64,000 bases of DNA, from assembly GCA_021234155.1 (NCBI GenBank), contig JAJEKV010000002.1, forward strand, positions 21,479,726 through 21,543,725, given 5' to 3'. The notes beneath the pieces were generated by a model. The model saw only the letters and a list, made by a program, of their open reading frames with translations. It searched no databases and was not told where the DNA came from. A program made the position numbers and the translations under genes. Source of the DNA: Isoetes taiwanensis (Eukaryota; Streptophyta; Lycopodiopsida; Isoetales; Isoetaceae). This document shows, piece by piece, positions 12,065 to 23,048 of this stretch (positions are counted from its first letter, which is position 1; each line of letters begins with the position of its first letter).

Positions 12065-12229
12065 TTAATTTTGGTAAGCTCCTGACGCAAGCCCCTGCAC
12101 ATCAAGCAGAGTAGGACCTATTATGGCACTAAGATCTTCAAAACTCATCTTTTCTGAAGCTACAACATATGTTTTATTTGGCCATCTTACAGCATGCTCT
12201 AATCGTTGCTTGCCAACATTTGTGGTTAT
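12065..12229 (-). CDS. Exon-like open frame of an unrecognised gene
   Basis: A 54-codon stop-free frame on the minus strand begins ITTNVGKQRLEHAVRWPN and ends GLASGAYQN-stop. It is preserved without change of frame in the other arm (60141-60304). An AG dinucleotide after a pyrimidine-rich stretch just upstream suggests an intron acceptor. In this arm it lies on the far side of the LINE A insertion from the coiled-coil exons and on the same strand, so both may belong to one gene whose intron was invaded. I do not recognise the family. Confidence 0.35.
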   Translation of the reverse strand: MTTNVGKQRLEHAVRWPNKTYVVASEKMSFEDLSAIIGPTLLDVQGLASGAYQN

Positions 12230-13304
12230 AACTGTCAAAATAGTCTGCTAACTGCAAAAATTATAAACATTTCTTCCTTAGGGATCGAGTTTTCTACTAC
12301 CACGAATTGGGATGCTTCCATCAAGTTGTGTGTCATAGCAGGCTGGAAAGCACTATATACCATGCAGAGAAATAGCCACAAGGCAGAGTTATATGCCTGG
12401 GGCCACTAGTCACACCTGTTCAGGGCCTTAGTCGAGCCGGTTCTCATGTACGAGGTAGAGGTGTGGGGTCCGGTGATATCTCGCACCAGCTGGAATGACC
12501 TGGAGCAGGTACATAAGGCCTTCTTAGCACAAGCACTTGGGGTGAAATCCACAGTTGCATATCAGTAGAACCTCCTGGGAGACGGGTTTTCTACCCCTTC
12601 AAAGGGCTGCACTGGAATGCCATATCATTTACTTTCAGAAGGTAGTTGGTATGGGTGACGCCCGATTGCCCAATATTGCATTGGCAGTAGCAATGGGTCC
12701 ACAGCGCCTCAAAGCCTGCTCGAAGGACAAGCAAGCTCAGTGGTTCTCATGTTGGAATTTGCAGGCACACAGATGCGGGCAGGTACGGACAATGAAGGAG
12801 CACAATGCATTGCGGCGCTAGCTTCCTTGCTAAGCTCTGGGATGCAGATGCCCTACTGCATGTTAAAATGGCACACTACAGGCAGCAAGTCAATTCCATG
12901 CTCACAAGAGGCCCACAACACTACTTGCGCACTGATTTGCCCATGAAGAAGCGCAGACTGATAGCTTCCATTCACACGGGTGCACACCGCCTCCCCATTG
13001 AGATAGGGCGATGGACTCGAGAGCCACGTGAGGACAGGATCTGTCAGTGTTGCCAACAGGGCGTCATTGAAGATGAATGTCACGCCCTTCAGGCCTCCCA
13101 GCATTCGATCATATCCGGGCATAGTATATTCAGTTCATTGTGCCTCACCAGCCCCTACATGAGCTGTTGAACACGGCCTCCGTGGGCTTGTTGGGATCAT
13201 ACCTTCAGGAGGTTATGGATACACGGACTCAGTTTTGTCCTCTGGTACATCATTGAATTGTCATATACGATTGTACAGTATACCAGCATCCTTATTATTG
13301 CTAA

Positions 13305-13342
13305 GGTTTTCCCCTCGAAAACCCTTCGGGGCGAGGGTTTTT
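13305..13342 (+). other. Conserved LINE A 3' UTR hairpin
   Basis: CCCTCG and CGAGGG flank a loop region, with an outer GGTTTT/poly-T pairing. The same structure ends every LINE A copy here: 4208-4247, 30354-30393 and 59025-59064 (minus strand), and 19347-19381 and partly 62791-62820 (plus strand). A stem-loop retained near the 3' end across copies of different age is what one expects of a recognition site for the element's own reverse transcriptase; that role is inferred. Confidence 0.7.
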
Positions 13343-13425
13343 TAATCCGGACAGTAATACGCTTGTTGCTCTCTCTTTGTTTGGGTCCCATAGGTCAGAT
13401 GGTCTCCGTGGATGATAAAAACATA

Positions 13426-13508
13426 TTCTATTCTATTCTATTCTATTCTATTCTATTCTATTCTATTCTATTCTATTCTATTCTATTCTATTCTATTCTA
13501 TTCTATTC
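13426..13508 (+). repeat. (TTCTA)n LINE tail
   Basis: About 16 pentamers directly follow the LINE A 3' end. The matching tail in the other arm (58898-58946, read AGAAT) has about 10, and the 62.9-kb scrap has only 3-4. Confidence 0.95.
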
Positions 13509-13514
13509 TTTGAC

Positions 13515-13915
13515 AGATAATAAGTCTAAAGCTCGTCTATTCATGGAGGACTCACGAAGAAAGAGATCAGTAACTTTTTTTTGCACTTCAGACAGTGCAC
13601 GTGCTATTTGCTGCCCACGCTCTGTGACATCCAGTAATTAACAATATTTTTAACATATGAAATATGTCAAACAAAATTATCTAATACCTTGTGGCGTTCT
13701 TGGAGATGAGTTGAACATTCAACAAGAGATTCTCTCTCCTTCACTATATTAGCATGCTCTTCTTTTGCATGTAGGCTTTGCTCCTCTATACTCTTCCTTA
13801 ATGCTCGAATTTTGTCAAACTCCCTGGTCAATGATGTTTTTGTCTCAAGGACCTGCTGTTCAACCTTGTGCATTCTTTTTGTTTCTTTTTCTAAGGAAAT
13901 AGTCCATTGTTGCAA
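13515..13915 (-). pseudogene. Coiled-coil protein fragment, family unknown
   Basis: The frame at 13667-13915 (minus) reads LEKETKRMHKVEQQVLETKT and on to KERESLVECSTHLQERHKV, a regular Glu/Lys-rich heptad pattern. After an intron-like gap a second piece (about 13515-13625) reads VTERGQQIARALSEVQKKV and ends at the LINE A tail after RRALDLLSVKE. Both pieces are repeated at 58440-58897. No conserved domain is visible, so function cannot be given. LINE A appears to have landed in its following intron. Confidence 0.5.
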
Positions 13916-14381
13916 CTACATTTGCAGACAACATCCCGCTAAAAAGGGGAAAAGCTCAGGTGAATATTGAGGCCTTGAAAGAGTGTAAATCTTTAATTGC
14001 TCATCAAAAAGACCTGCCATAGCTGATATGATGGACACCAAAATTGCATGTTTTCATTACCAAAAAGTAGCAGACTAAGCCCTGCTTAAAGCCAGTAGAG
14101 ATGATGCAGGGCCACTGCTTCAGACTGGAGAGCAAGCTCGCCCTAAATATTTTCTATGGCAAGCTCTATGCTTGCTTAACCTTGCCGGCGAAGGTGGCTA
14201 AAACTCCCTGCAGACCCATTCCGGAACTATTGCAAGCTATGGCAAAGATGGCATATGAGAGCAAGCTAATACTATGACGTCACATAGGCTTTCCTTTTGA
14301 TTTCTCAGTTTTTATTTTAGGTATATGCATCGCCCTTACGTTTTTTTGGAACGGAAATATTACATCAAACGAAAAATCAAA

Positions 14382-14760
14382 CTACCTTAAATATGTTAGG
14401 AAAGTCCACGCTTTGACTATTTGAAAAGCAATGCATTTAGACTGTACCCATTCTACAGGACGAATGCCTAAGAGAGTCTGATTGGTACCCAGCATATTGC
14501 CAAACCTTTCCTCATACCAACTCAATTGCATATCAATACATTCTACTAGGCAATGCTCCAATGTTTCATCTCTCACTTTACATATGGGGCATAATGGACT
14601 CACTTCTTCTTTATACTTTGAAACTTTCATATTCATCTGGAAGGTCCTATGCACTACTTGCCATATCAGTGAGCACACTTTTGGAAGAATAAATTTTAGC
14701 CAGATCCCCTTCCACACGTTCTTAATTTCTGGCTTTATGACTTGCATACTTCAATTGGGG
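14382..14760 (-). pseudogene. LINE family C zf-RVT domain, inverted away from its RT
   Basis: Reads VWKGIWLKFILPKVCSLIWQ, VVHRTFQMNMKVSKYKEEVS, then CPICKVRDETLEHCLVEC, the C-x2-C...H-x4-C zinc finger of plant LINE reverse transcriptases (zf-RVT). It is almost identical to 57631-57996. In that copy it continues the frame of the LINE C RT region, so here it has been separated and flipped relative to 7691-8690. Confidence 0.85.
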
Positions 14761-14789
14761 TGCAGCGAAATGATGCTAGTAGCCCTTAG

Positions 14790-17700
14790 GACATGCGGGC
14801 CCGCCTAGACTCTGTGTTCATCACTCTGGACACCATGACACAGGAGAGGGAGCGCGCAATGCAGGAGACGATGGTCACGGTGTCTCGGCTTCAGTACAGA
14901 GGTGGAGGCAGCCACCACCATGGCACGGGAGCGGGGCCGCTCTGCGCATGCCTGCATTACACCGGGATCTTCGTGAGTAAGATCGAACAGCAAGCCCGCC
15001 CTCGATGCCGTGTCTTTGGGGCTTGAGCACGCTCTGCGCTACTGAGCACGAGCTCGGGGGTTGCGGGCAACCATCCACAGTGCAGAGCAGGGGTGCTCCC
15101 TACCGGGGTTCATAGTCACCGCAAAGAAGGTGGGGAGTTGGCCAAGCAAAGCGGCGAGCCCCGCAAGAGCCGCGTGCTCCACTTCCAGGCCGGCGAACGC
15201 GGCTCAGACCGCTACCCCGCCACAGCCTCCACGCCCGGCGGCCAGGCCCCGCGACTGCCGCCCGGCCTCCAGCCACTCCACGCCATCCCGGCCACACTCC
15301 AGCCACTCCACGCCATCCCGCCCACCACCACCACCCCCCCAAGGGACCCGGCCCTCGCCCACCTTTTGACCCAAGCAGTCGCAGAACTCCGGGAGCTTGG
15401 CCGGAGGCTACAACTGGTAGTTCGAGGCATGCCGCGGCAGGGGAGAGTCTTGCCCACAACATCCGAACACACATTCTCGATCGGATGACATTCCCGGGGC
15501 AGGTTCACATTTCTCGAAAGCAGCGAGTCATGGGGCTCTCGGCCCGGTCGCGGACCGCATTGTCATATTCACGGTTGCGGATGCCGCAGTGCGTGATGCC
15601 ATATTGCGCCAGGGGCCGATGTTTGAAGGGACATCCCCAGACGCGGGACCGGGACCTCACACCGTGCAACAGGAGGCACGCAGATAGGAGCTTGTCGGGT
15701 CGAGGCATTCGCCACCGTGGGGTGCCGCAGGATTGGTTCGGCGGGATGCACATTTTCGACGGACACGCCATCGCTGCGAGACCCCGCTGACCCCAACCCG
15801 GTATTGCGCATTGGCCCTATACGCTTCTCCCTACCGCCCCCTTCTCCTGCTCCTACTCCCTGCTCCCTCCGCGCCCACGCCCTCTCACCACATGTCGCCT
15901 CCACTCCATCTATTTCTCACGAGTGACCTCTGCTTCCCATCCTCCCCGCTGACTCAGTCACAGATACCATCCCTGGCCGACAAATAGGAATTGTGTCTCC
16001 GGGTGGTCTCATGGAATTGTCGAGGCTTCCCTTGGCCGAAGGGGACGATCGAACTCCGTGGCGTACCGATATGGATCTCATCTTTCTCATGGAGACATGG
16101 GAGCATCTTTGGAGCCTGAGCTACACGATCTGTCGGGTTACCAACATTTCTTGGTCTTCAATACCGTACAAGGCGGAGGGGTCATGGTGGAGTGGCTTGC
16201 TACCACGGACAACCTTGGCACATTAGGTTACCCTCCGGAAGACGGAACCAACCGGTGTACTTGTGGGTTCGTGTGCATAATACCGGTGGCAACCCTCTTT
16301 TTCGGCGCTTTATTTATTTCCCACGCAGATGAAAGCACCTTCTATCGCAGCCACCCCCGATGCGGATAGGATGGACCCTTATGTCGATCTATATGATGAC
16401 ATCTGGCAACACTGGCAGGTTGGGTAGGGTCGTCCTTCTTGAGATTTCAATGCCTGACGGGGAGTAGAGCAGCCCATGCGACTTGACCCGCTGGCCGACG
16501 ATGTCCCTGCAGCCTATGCCCCCGAAGCAACCCCGCCACGAGGGTCGGATGATGCCCAGTCACCGCTTTGAGACGGTTGCTCTGCTATGTGGCATTTTGA
16601 CTTGATAATTTGCAATGGCCTTTCCAAAGTGGCCCGATTCTCGCAAGTGCACATCTGAACCCGGGACAATCGGGGGAGGGTCTAGTATGGTGGACTATGT
16701 GCTCAGAAGTTGCGCTAAGATATGCATCTCATCGGTCGTTCCGGTGGGCATGCAGGGCGGTCCCGGGATGAGGAGGTCGACTTCGGATCACCTCCCACTT
16801 TATTTGGACTGGTTTGGCAAGCCCGAACCCCCACTATGCCCCTCGCCATCCTCGGTTGAAACTAGATTATGAGCGTGCAGAGGACTTCACGCCGAGATGC
16901 TCATGGACGCCCTCCCGAATTTCAAGCGGACCTCCACACTAGAGCGTGAGCAGATGCACCAGCCGACTTCGCTATTACGGGATGCGTGCGGGACAGTGCT
17001 TTGGCGACCCCGCGGCGCCGCCCTCGTGGTCGGACAACATTCCCGCGATAACCGATGGTTTGATGCGAGTGTAAAGAACGCAAGCCGCAGCTCCGCCACA
17101 CGGATCTAGGTACCCGCTTGCGGGGCCACCACGACGCATCGCGCCCATCGAAGGACACAAAGGCGCTTGGTACCTTTGCCGTGCATCGGGGAGATGTTCG
17201 GCCCGCCGGACACTCATCCTCGAACCTTTGGCGCAGAGTGCTTGAAGGCCGCCCCTCATGAGGGGGACATCACACCGGCGGTGGGAACAAATTACTTGCA
17301 AAGCAGCTCTATGACCCCGCCAGAGACGCCAGACGCCCATACCCCACAAGATGGCCCCCATTGGTTCTCGTGGACGAGGATGTTGAGGAGGGCCCGCGAA
17401 TGGTCGGGCTAATGGGAAGGCAACACTGACCGATGGTATGCGTGCCGAAGTTACTCAAATGGGCGAGGCGGCCGCTTGTCCGGTCCCTCACTACCCCTGT
17501 TCAACAGAGCATTGCGGGGAAGGTCTCCCAGACAATGGACCACGCGGGGTTGTTCCCATTCACAAGGCGACGTCACCCAATCGTCAGGCCAATACCGGAC
17601 GATCATGGTCGGATTCAAGTATTTGCCAAACTGTTATCGGCATTCTCGAAGCAAAGCGATTGACTTGGCGAGAGGCGGCCATGTGCGAGCCCTCACACGC

Positions 17701-19470
17701 AGGCTTTAGACCCCCGCCACTCAACGATTGACCATATCTTTTTGCTGCGGGCGATTGAAGACGGCCCTAAATCATCGGCAGGACTTGTATTCTTCGCTTT
17801 GTGGACCAGCGAAGGCTTTTGATACGATTTCCGGGAAAAGGCGTAGGCTAGCTGCGTCAATGGGGCTCCAGCTGCCTATCGAGAATGCCATATCTGAGTT
17901 GTATGAGAGTTGTTTTGGCGGGATGCAGCCGACGGGCCAAGCATTCACCAGTAGTATCGGGGTCCGGCAGGGTTGCCCCCTCTCGCCAACACTTTTTGGC
18001 CTCTACATTGATCAGTTAGAGCCCCGCTTATCGAGCATGGGGGGATGGCATACGACTTTTGCACCGGGTCATCCGCTGACTCATCTATGCAGACGATGTT
18101 GGCTCTGCTTGGCCCATACCCCTTGGCTATGCGGTCTCACCGGATGCCCTAGACACATTTTGTCGCTCTGGACATGCGGCGTCAATCCGCCAAGACCGGT
18201 GGTTCTCATATCCTCTTCACGTCACCCCATGCCTCTGACTCACATCGGGGGCCGACTGTGGGCGCCACGCCCACCTACAAGTACCTAGGGGTGGAGTTCC
18301 CCTCCTCGCTCTGGCGGGAGGCGTCTATCCGCTATGAAAAGTGATGAGGGCTGGAAAGCTTTATGCCATGCGAGAACAACATCACCGAGCGAGCTCTATG
18401 ATTGGGGCCATCGGTCACATCCATTCGAACCGGGTCGAGCACTCGCCCTTTCAGACGGGTCGAGATTTGGGGCGGTCGTCTCTTTGGCGACACGGAATGA
18501 CTTGGGCAAAAGTGTAAGGCATTTTGGCACGGGCACTTGGGGTGAAACCTTCGATGCCCTATCGATTCTGCGCAGGACCGCTTGTTGGGCAGCCCTTGAT
18601 AGACACATCGTCTATTTTCGAAAGTGGTTACTATGGGTGATGCTCGGCCCCCTTTTTGGCTTTACTTGTGGCCATGGGTCCTTGTGGCTTAGGGGCTTGT
18701 TGGAGGGCAAAGAGATCGGTGGTTCGCCCGGATGGAGCGTCGGCAGAGCACGGATCGTGCGAGGAGTGGGCCTGTGACGCGATCGCGACAACCCAGCGGG
18801 GAGTACCCTAGACGCTTGTTTCCTTGGCAAGCTCACGGGACCCCGGCTCTAGAGCAGTCAAAATGGCCCATTACAAGGAGCACATCAACCCCGTGTTAGC
18901 TTTCGGGCCCACGGCTCTACCTGCGTTCCCATTTGCCCGAAAAAGCGCGGACTCATTGCCTCCATTCAGACGGTGCCCACCATCTTCGCATCGAGGCAGG
19001 CGGGTGGATTGGGGAACCCGCCCGGGGCCGGGCTCTGTCGGTGTTGTCCAAGCGGGTGCCAATTGAGGATGAGTCTCACACTTTCGAGTTGCCTGGCGTT
19101 CGGTCGGTCCGGGCGGAATCGGCTCCCTAGTGCGTTGGGACTTGCCCTTGCATTTGCCGATGAACAGACCGTCGATCAAGACGTGCCCGGGTCGTACATT
19201 AGAGGAATCTTGGACCTGCGAGGTCACCTTTGCCTCGCCTGGCTGCCGCCGATTAGGCACTAAGTGCGGTGCATGATCAGTATATATTTGGGTGTTTTCG
19301 CATTTTATATGTTAGGGCGGTTTGTCAAGAGGCTGATCTTCGCCACGTTTTTTCTCGAAAACCCTTGGGCGGGGTTTTTAATCAAAGAATCCGCTTTGCC
19401 GCTTTTTGTATTGGGTCCCATAGACCGATTGGTCTCCGTGGACGATAAAAGTACCTTCCTTCCTTCCTCA
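14790..19470 (+). pseudogene. LINE family A, nearly full length, heavily scrambled
   Basis: From 5' to 3': an ORF1-like region with coiled-coil and Pro/Ser-rich parts (14793-15990); endonuclease start VVSWNCRGF near 16005; VDYVL and SDHLPLYL near 16690-16805; RT pieces AKAFDT (17815), SSIGVRQGCPLSPTLFGLYI (17953-18012), KYLGVEFPSS (18280); C-terminal LSRVG-type pieces and a degenerate finger near 19020; hairpin at 19347-19381 and a CCTT-rich tail at 19452-19470. Almost every 50-100 bp the frame shifts, though the pieces themselves are well conserved in protein sequence. That combination suggests sequence error rather than age (see findings). It is more GC- and CpG-rich than its surroundings. 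Its left edge coincides with the inverted-repeat breakpoint. Confidence 0.75.
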
Positions 19471-19495
19471 CTCCCCTTTTTCCTTTTGTTCCCCT

Positions 19496-22469
19496 CTAGG
19501 TGCTTGCAACAAATGGAAACATAGATTATCACACTGAATCGGAGAAGGAAGAGGAGGAAGAACAAAGGACCTGGAGCGTCATTCTGGAGAACAATTTGAT
19601 GAAAAAAGTTCAGAAGAGTCGGAAGAGCAGCAAGCACCACCTCCAAAAAAACAAAGATTAACAATTGATGGTAAAGAACCGAAAAAAAAGAAAGGTTGTG
19701 CAACTTTCTGTTGTAGAGGCTCCTGAGGAAGTTCCCAAGAAAAGAAAAGGCAAGGGCAAGGCACCTAGAGTTGCCATTAAAGAAAAAAAAGTGGACAATA
19801 TGTCAAAAAAGATGGAGGAAATAAACCTGCACAAGTTTGTGCAGGGTGTCATCTAGTTGCATGTTACATCTATGAAGCTTCCTCCCAAAAATGAAGCTGG
19901 AGAGTGTCCACTTCAGGTCCGAAAGATTTACGCAGATCATTTGAGGAACCTGAAGGATAGAATTCGGAGCAATCCCAACGCTCATGTTGCTCCAATTGTG
20001 GTTCTCGTTGACAAGGAGCAATGCTCAAGCCCGTCAAACCCCACCGATTATGATAGAGAAAATGCGGACACATCTAAGCATTACGTTTTGGGTGGGAACT
20101 ACAAAAGGCCGGCCAGGAGGCAATTATACAAAGAAAAAAAGAACCCTAGATATTTATCTGTTCTCTGTGCAGTCTACTGTGGACTGACTGGTGAGGAAGC
20201 AAAGATCGTTGCCAACACCCACAATGCTGACAATGAATACAAGTTAAAAATGAGCTTCGTGGACAAAATTAGATTTATGCACAAAGAATGCATCATTTTC
20301 AAGGAGAAATCCGGAGAGGATCTGAAGAAGCCTGCACATAGCTTGTGCCATTGAGTGGCGCCTCAAATATGACGAGGCAAACAAAAGAGCATCACACATT
20401 GGCCACGACAATTAGTTTTAGTTAGCCTTCAGGGATGGCCGGGTATGATTTAATTGTATTCTTGAATAGGTTCTCGTGTTCTATTTCCTTGACTTGTTGT
20501 GGTAACTAGGTAGCTGACGGGAATATTGATATATTTGCAGAGATGGGACCTGCAGAATGAGATTTTCAATATGTTCGAGCGGGTGAACTAAAAAGCAAAG
20601 GCAAAGTCTCTGGAAAAAAGAAAGGCTTCGACGTACCCAAGAAGGAAATGACCATTATCGTCTAGAGGGAAATGCAGGGCTTTACAGACATGGATTTGCT
20701 AGAAAGGCTCTTGCAGAAGGTTGTGGACAAAGAATTCACCCTTGAAGAAATGTCAAAGGAGTTGCACAAGTAAGCTTACCTCATCTATTTTCATTTTTAT
20801 AGCACAGACAAGCAAAGTTGTATTTCGGAATACTCCTTTGCTACTCTGAAGGGCAAAAGTGTATTCTGAAATACACTTTCGCTACTCTTGAAGGGCAAAA
20901 GTGTATTCCGGAATACACTTTCGCCACTCTTAAAGGGCAAAATTGTATTCTGGAATATACTTTTGCCCTTTAAGAGTAGCGAAAGTGTATTCTAGAATAC
21001 ACTTTTGTTGTTCTTTGAAGGGCAAATGTGTAAAAGAGTAAAGGCTAGCAATTGTGTATTCTAAAATATACTTTTCTTTGCAGTAAACTGCTTGCAATTG
21101 GTTTCTATTCTGGAATATGATTACCTTTTACTTACATGTTTAAGGTTTTTATCTCAGTCAAAAGAACGTCATAACATGTCAAACATGTTTGATAGAGCAA
21201 CTTAACGTCGAAACTTAGGAAAGGTGCAAGGAAGTTTATCCCATTGCGACTTTTGACGAGCCTATTATTCATACGCTCCAAATTTTGAAGGATGGGTACG
21301 TTGTCTTAATAAGTGACTCTTGTTTTATCCATGTGCTAAATTCACCTTCTGTTCATAGAACAAAACAAAAAACAAGGACCTTCCAGAAGGTTTTATGCAC
21401 CTTGTGAGGTTGGCACGGGAGGAAAGAACTTTGGCAGACAAAAGGATCTTAGAAGTGGAGTCATCCGATTTTGAAAAGTTTAGCTTGTACGATCAAAATA
21501 ATTTATTTTCCATCATTCAAGGGGACTGCACGAAACTGGTCAGAATAGTAAAGCCACAAGATTTTACTCTAGTCATAGCAGACCTTCCTTATGGCTTTAA
21601 ATTAAAGGCCATTCAAGAACTCAGAATTCGATGCCTTCATTAATGATATCAAGCAAATCACAACGACCAAGCACTGGCGTCTTGTTGTGTTTCATTCCAG
21701 CATGCAAGTTGGCCTTGTAGAGTCCACGTTCGAGAACCATTTCGGATCCCCTGTGCAAACAGGTTACGAGAACATGGTCTGGTAAGTATTTTATTCTGGA
21801 ATACAGTCGTTTCTTCTTTGCATTACTTTGTTGGTTCTAAGTTTTGTTTTTGTTACTTACTGTACTTTTATTTCTGTAGGTATAAGACAAATATAAACTA
21901 CCATGGTGGAGGACCCAGATTGTTGAGCAAGGTGGAATATCTCCATGTTGCTTACTGGAGTTTCGATGGGAAATGCACCATGGAGCACTCTAACACAACA
22001 GCTTGCCAGAATTTTGCTAATGTCTTAGAATTTTCAGCAGTGCTGCAGAAGCTGCAAGACCCTAGTGTACAAGGGAGAATAGTTAATCACTATCAGAAGC
22101 CACAAAAGCTGATCAACCATCTCCTAAACATGCTTTCATGTTCAGGTTATTGGGTGCGCTTTTTCTGGCTCTGGTACAACAATAGCTTGTGCACTTAAGA
22201 AGGGCTGCAATTGTGTAGTAGTGGACATAGACAAAGAAGCTGTGAACTTCATTAAGATGAGACTGGCTGCCTTACCTACCCTATCAGATGAGCATCAAGA
22301 GTTAGGTGCCAAATCTTCATCTGATTATGCCAAGATGACCTCTTCAGAGATACAACCTCTGTCCACGAGCTCTTTAGATGATGAAGCTACCTTTGTAGAG
22401 CTGAAAGAAGTGGTTCTAGCTACTGTTGCTGAAGACATTGTAGAAGTAGACAAGGGTAAGTCACCATGA
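19496..22469 (+). pseudogene. ParB-like domain fused to class-beta DNA N6-adenine/N4-cytosine methyltransferase, broken
   Basis: The N-terminal part is acidic then basic with NLS-like PPPKKQRL and PKKRKGKGKAP. Next comes a ParB-like fold: LQVRKIYADHLRNLKDRI, APIVVLVDKEQC, HYVLGGNYKRPARRQL (position of the GxHR box) and GLTGEEAKIVANTHN (19885-20260). Introns with GT/AG ends follow (about 20435-20540, 20770-21153, 21782-21879). Methyltransferase motif IV is ADLPYGF (21578-21598, the DPPY box with Leu for the first Pro). Then FINDIKQITTTKHWRLVVFH, KPQKLINHLLNML (motif X) and FSGSGTTIACALKKG (motif I, 22160-22204) with VVVDIDKEAV. The order IV-X-I is class beta. Stops at 19854 and 20666 and frameshifts near 20330, 20615, 21600 and 22150 break it as read. 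The parts are all in order, so it is either a recent pseudogene or a real gene with sequence errors. Substrate base and sequence are unknown. Confidence 0.75.
20820..21117. repeat. Array of seven GTATTCnnGAATAC palindromes in a methyltransferase intron
   Basis: Near-palindromes occur at 20820, 20861, 20903, 20945, 20987, 21056 and 21106; the first five are spaced 41-42 bp apart. An eighth (TTATTCTGGAATACAG) is at 21791 in a later intron. Between them lie AAGGGCAAAAGT and its reverse complement ACTTTTGCCCTT, giving a hairpin of about 60 bp at 20922-20981. The core TTCnnGAA also fits a heat-shock-element half-site pair. Whether it is a protein-binding array, a recombination site or a decayed repeat is not decided by sequence. 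Confidence 0.8.
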
Positions 22470-23048
22470 AAGGAGCAGACGACAGAAAAGGACCAAGTAT
22501 AGACAAGCAAAAAAAATGAAGAAGAACTATGATTTGGATCTTTGACATGTCTTGTGCTAAAATATTTATTATTAACATTTAATTATTGTCAAAATTGATG
22601 TACTAAAAAACTTTAAATAAATAATGATTATCTTCTTTGCTTCATTTTGTTGTTGTCGATAAATTACTTTTAGAGATTACATATTCATGTCTAAATTCTT
22701 CTATTTTTACGTGCTTCTTTTTTACAAAATCAAAGTTCTCCCTTAATAAGGGCCCAAAATGCAGATAAAAACAAACTAAACCTCTTGACATTCACAACTG
22801 GAATGAAAAAGGGTCATTTTTAGAGCACGATGTTTTTTTAAAGGGAATCTTTGAAACGAGAGTGCTGCAACACTCCCCTTTAATTTGCAACCTTGTTTAG
22901 GACTCAATAATACATCCTTCAGCACTTTTGCAAGTCCATAAGGTGGCACATAATCATCACTAGCAGAAGTAGACCTGATAGATGAAGCTTGCTGGTTTAT
23001 AAGTGAGTTAAATACATGATCTAATTGTGCTGACAGGAAATCCTTTGC
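22470..23048. other. Intergenic DNA between convergent genes
   Basis: AT-rich sequence between the methyltransferase stop (about 22467) and the 3' end of the minus-strand coiled-coil gene. No gene is seen. Confidence 0.5.

Larger units (their letters stand above)
12281..13509 (+). pseudogene. LINE family A, 3' fragment (RT C-terminus and zinc finger)
   Basis: Starts inside ORF2 at LGIEFSTTTNWDASIKLC and reads through RNSHKAELYAWGH, LGVKSTVAYQ (with a stop here but not in the other arm), ETGFLPLQRAALE and CQCCQQGVIEDECHALQA. Frames jump several times. The 3' UTR has the family hairpin (13305-13342), TTGGGTCCCATAGGTCAGATGGT-type end sequence, then a (TTCTA)n tail. It sits in an intron of the coiled-coil gene and is shared by both inverted arms, so it inserted before that duplication. 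Confidence 0.85.
12042..14789. repeat. Inverted duplication, arm 1 (partner 57590-60328)
   Basis: The reverse complement of this segment is nearly identical to 57590-60328, from ATGATTGGCTATGCTGGG at 12042 to AGTAGCCCTTAGG at 14789. Differences include the number of TTCTA repeats (about 16 here, about 10 there) and a 29-bp piece near 13940 missing here. The arm contains a small exon-like frame, a LINE A insertion, a coiled-coil gene fragment and the zf-RVT end of LINE C. Both ends coincide with breaks in coding sequence. Confidence 0.9.

Noticed and set aside
13258-13641. Frame with IlePheTyrSer repeats
   Set aside because: Produced by the (TTCTA)n LINE tail.
15100-15508. Minus-strand Gly/Trp-rich frames
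   Set aside because: Shadows of a Pro-rich ORF1 region of LINE A.
20820-21117. A CRISPR array
   Set aside because: Spacing is regular but the repeats are palindromes of 14 bp, the spacers are themselves repeated, and the setting is a eukaryotic intron.
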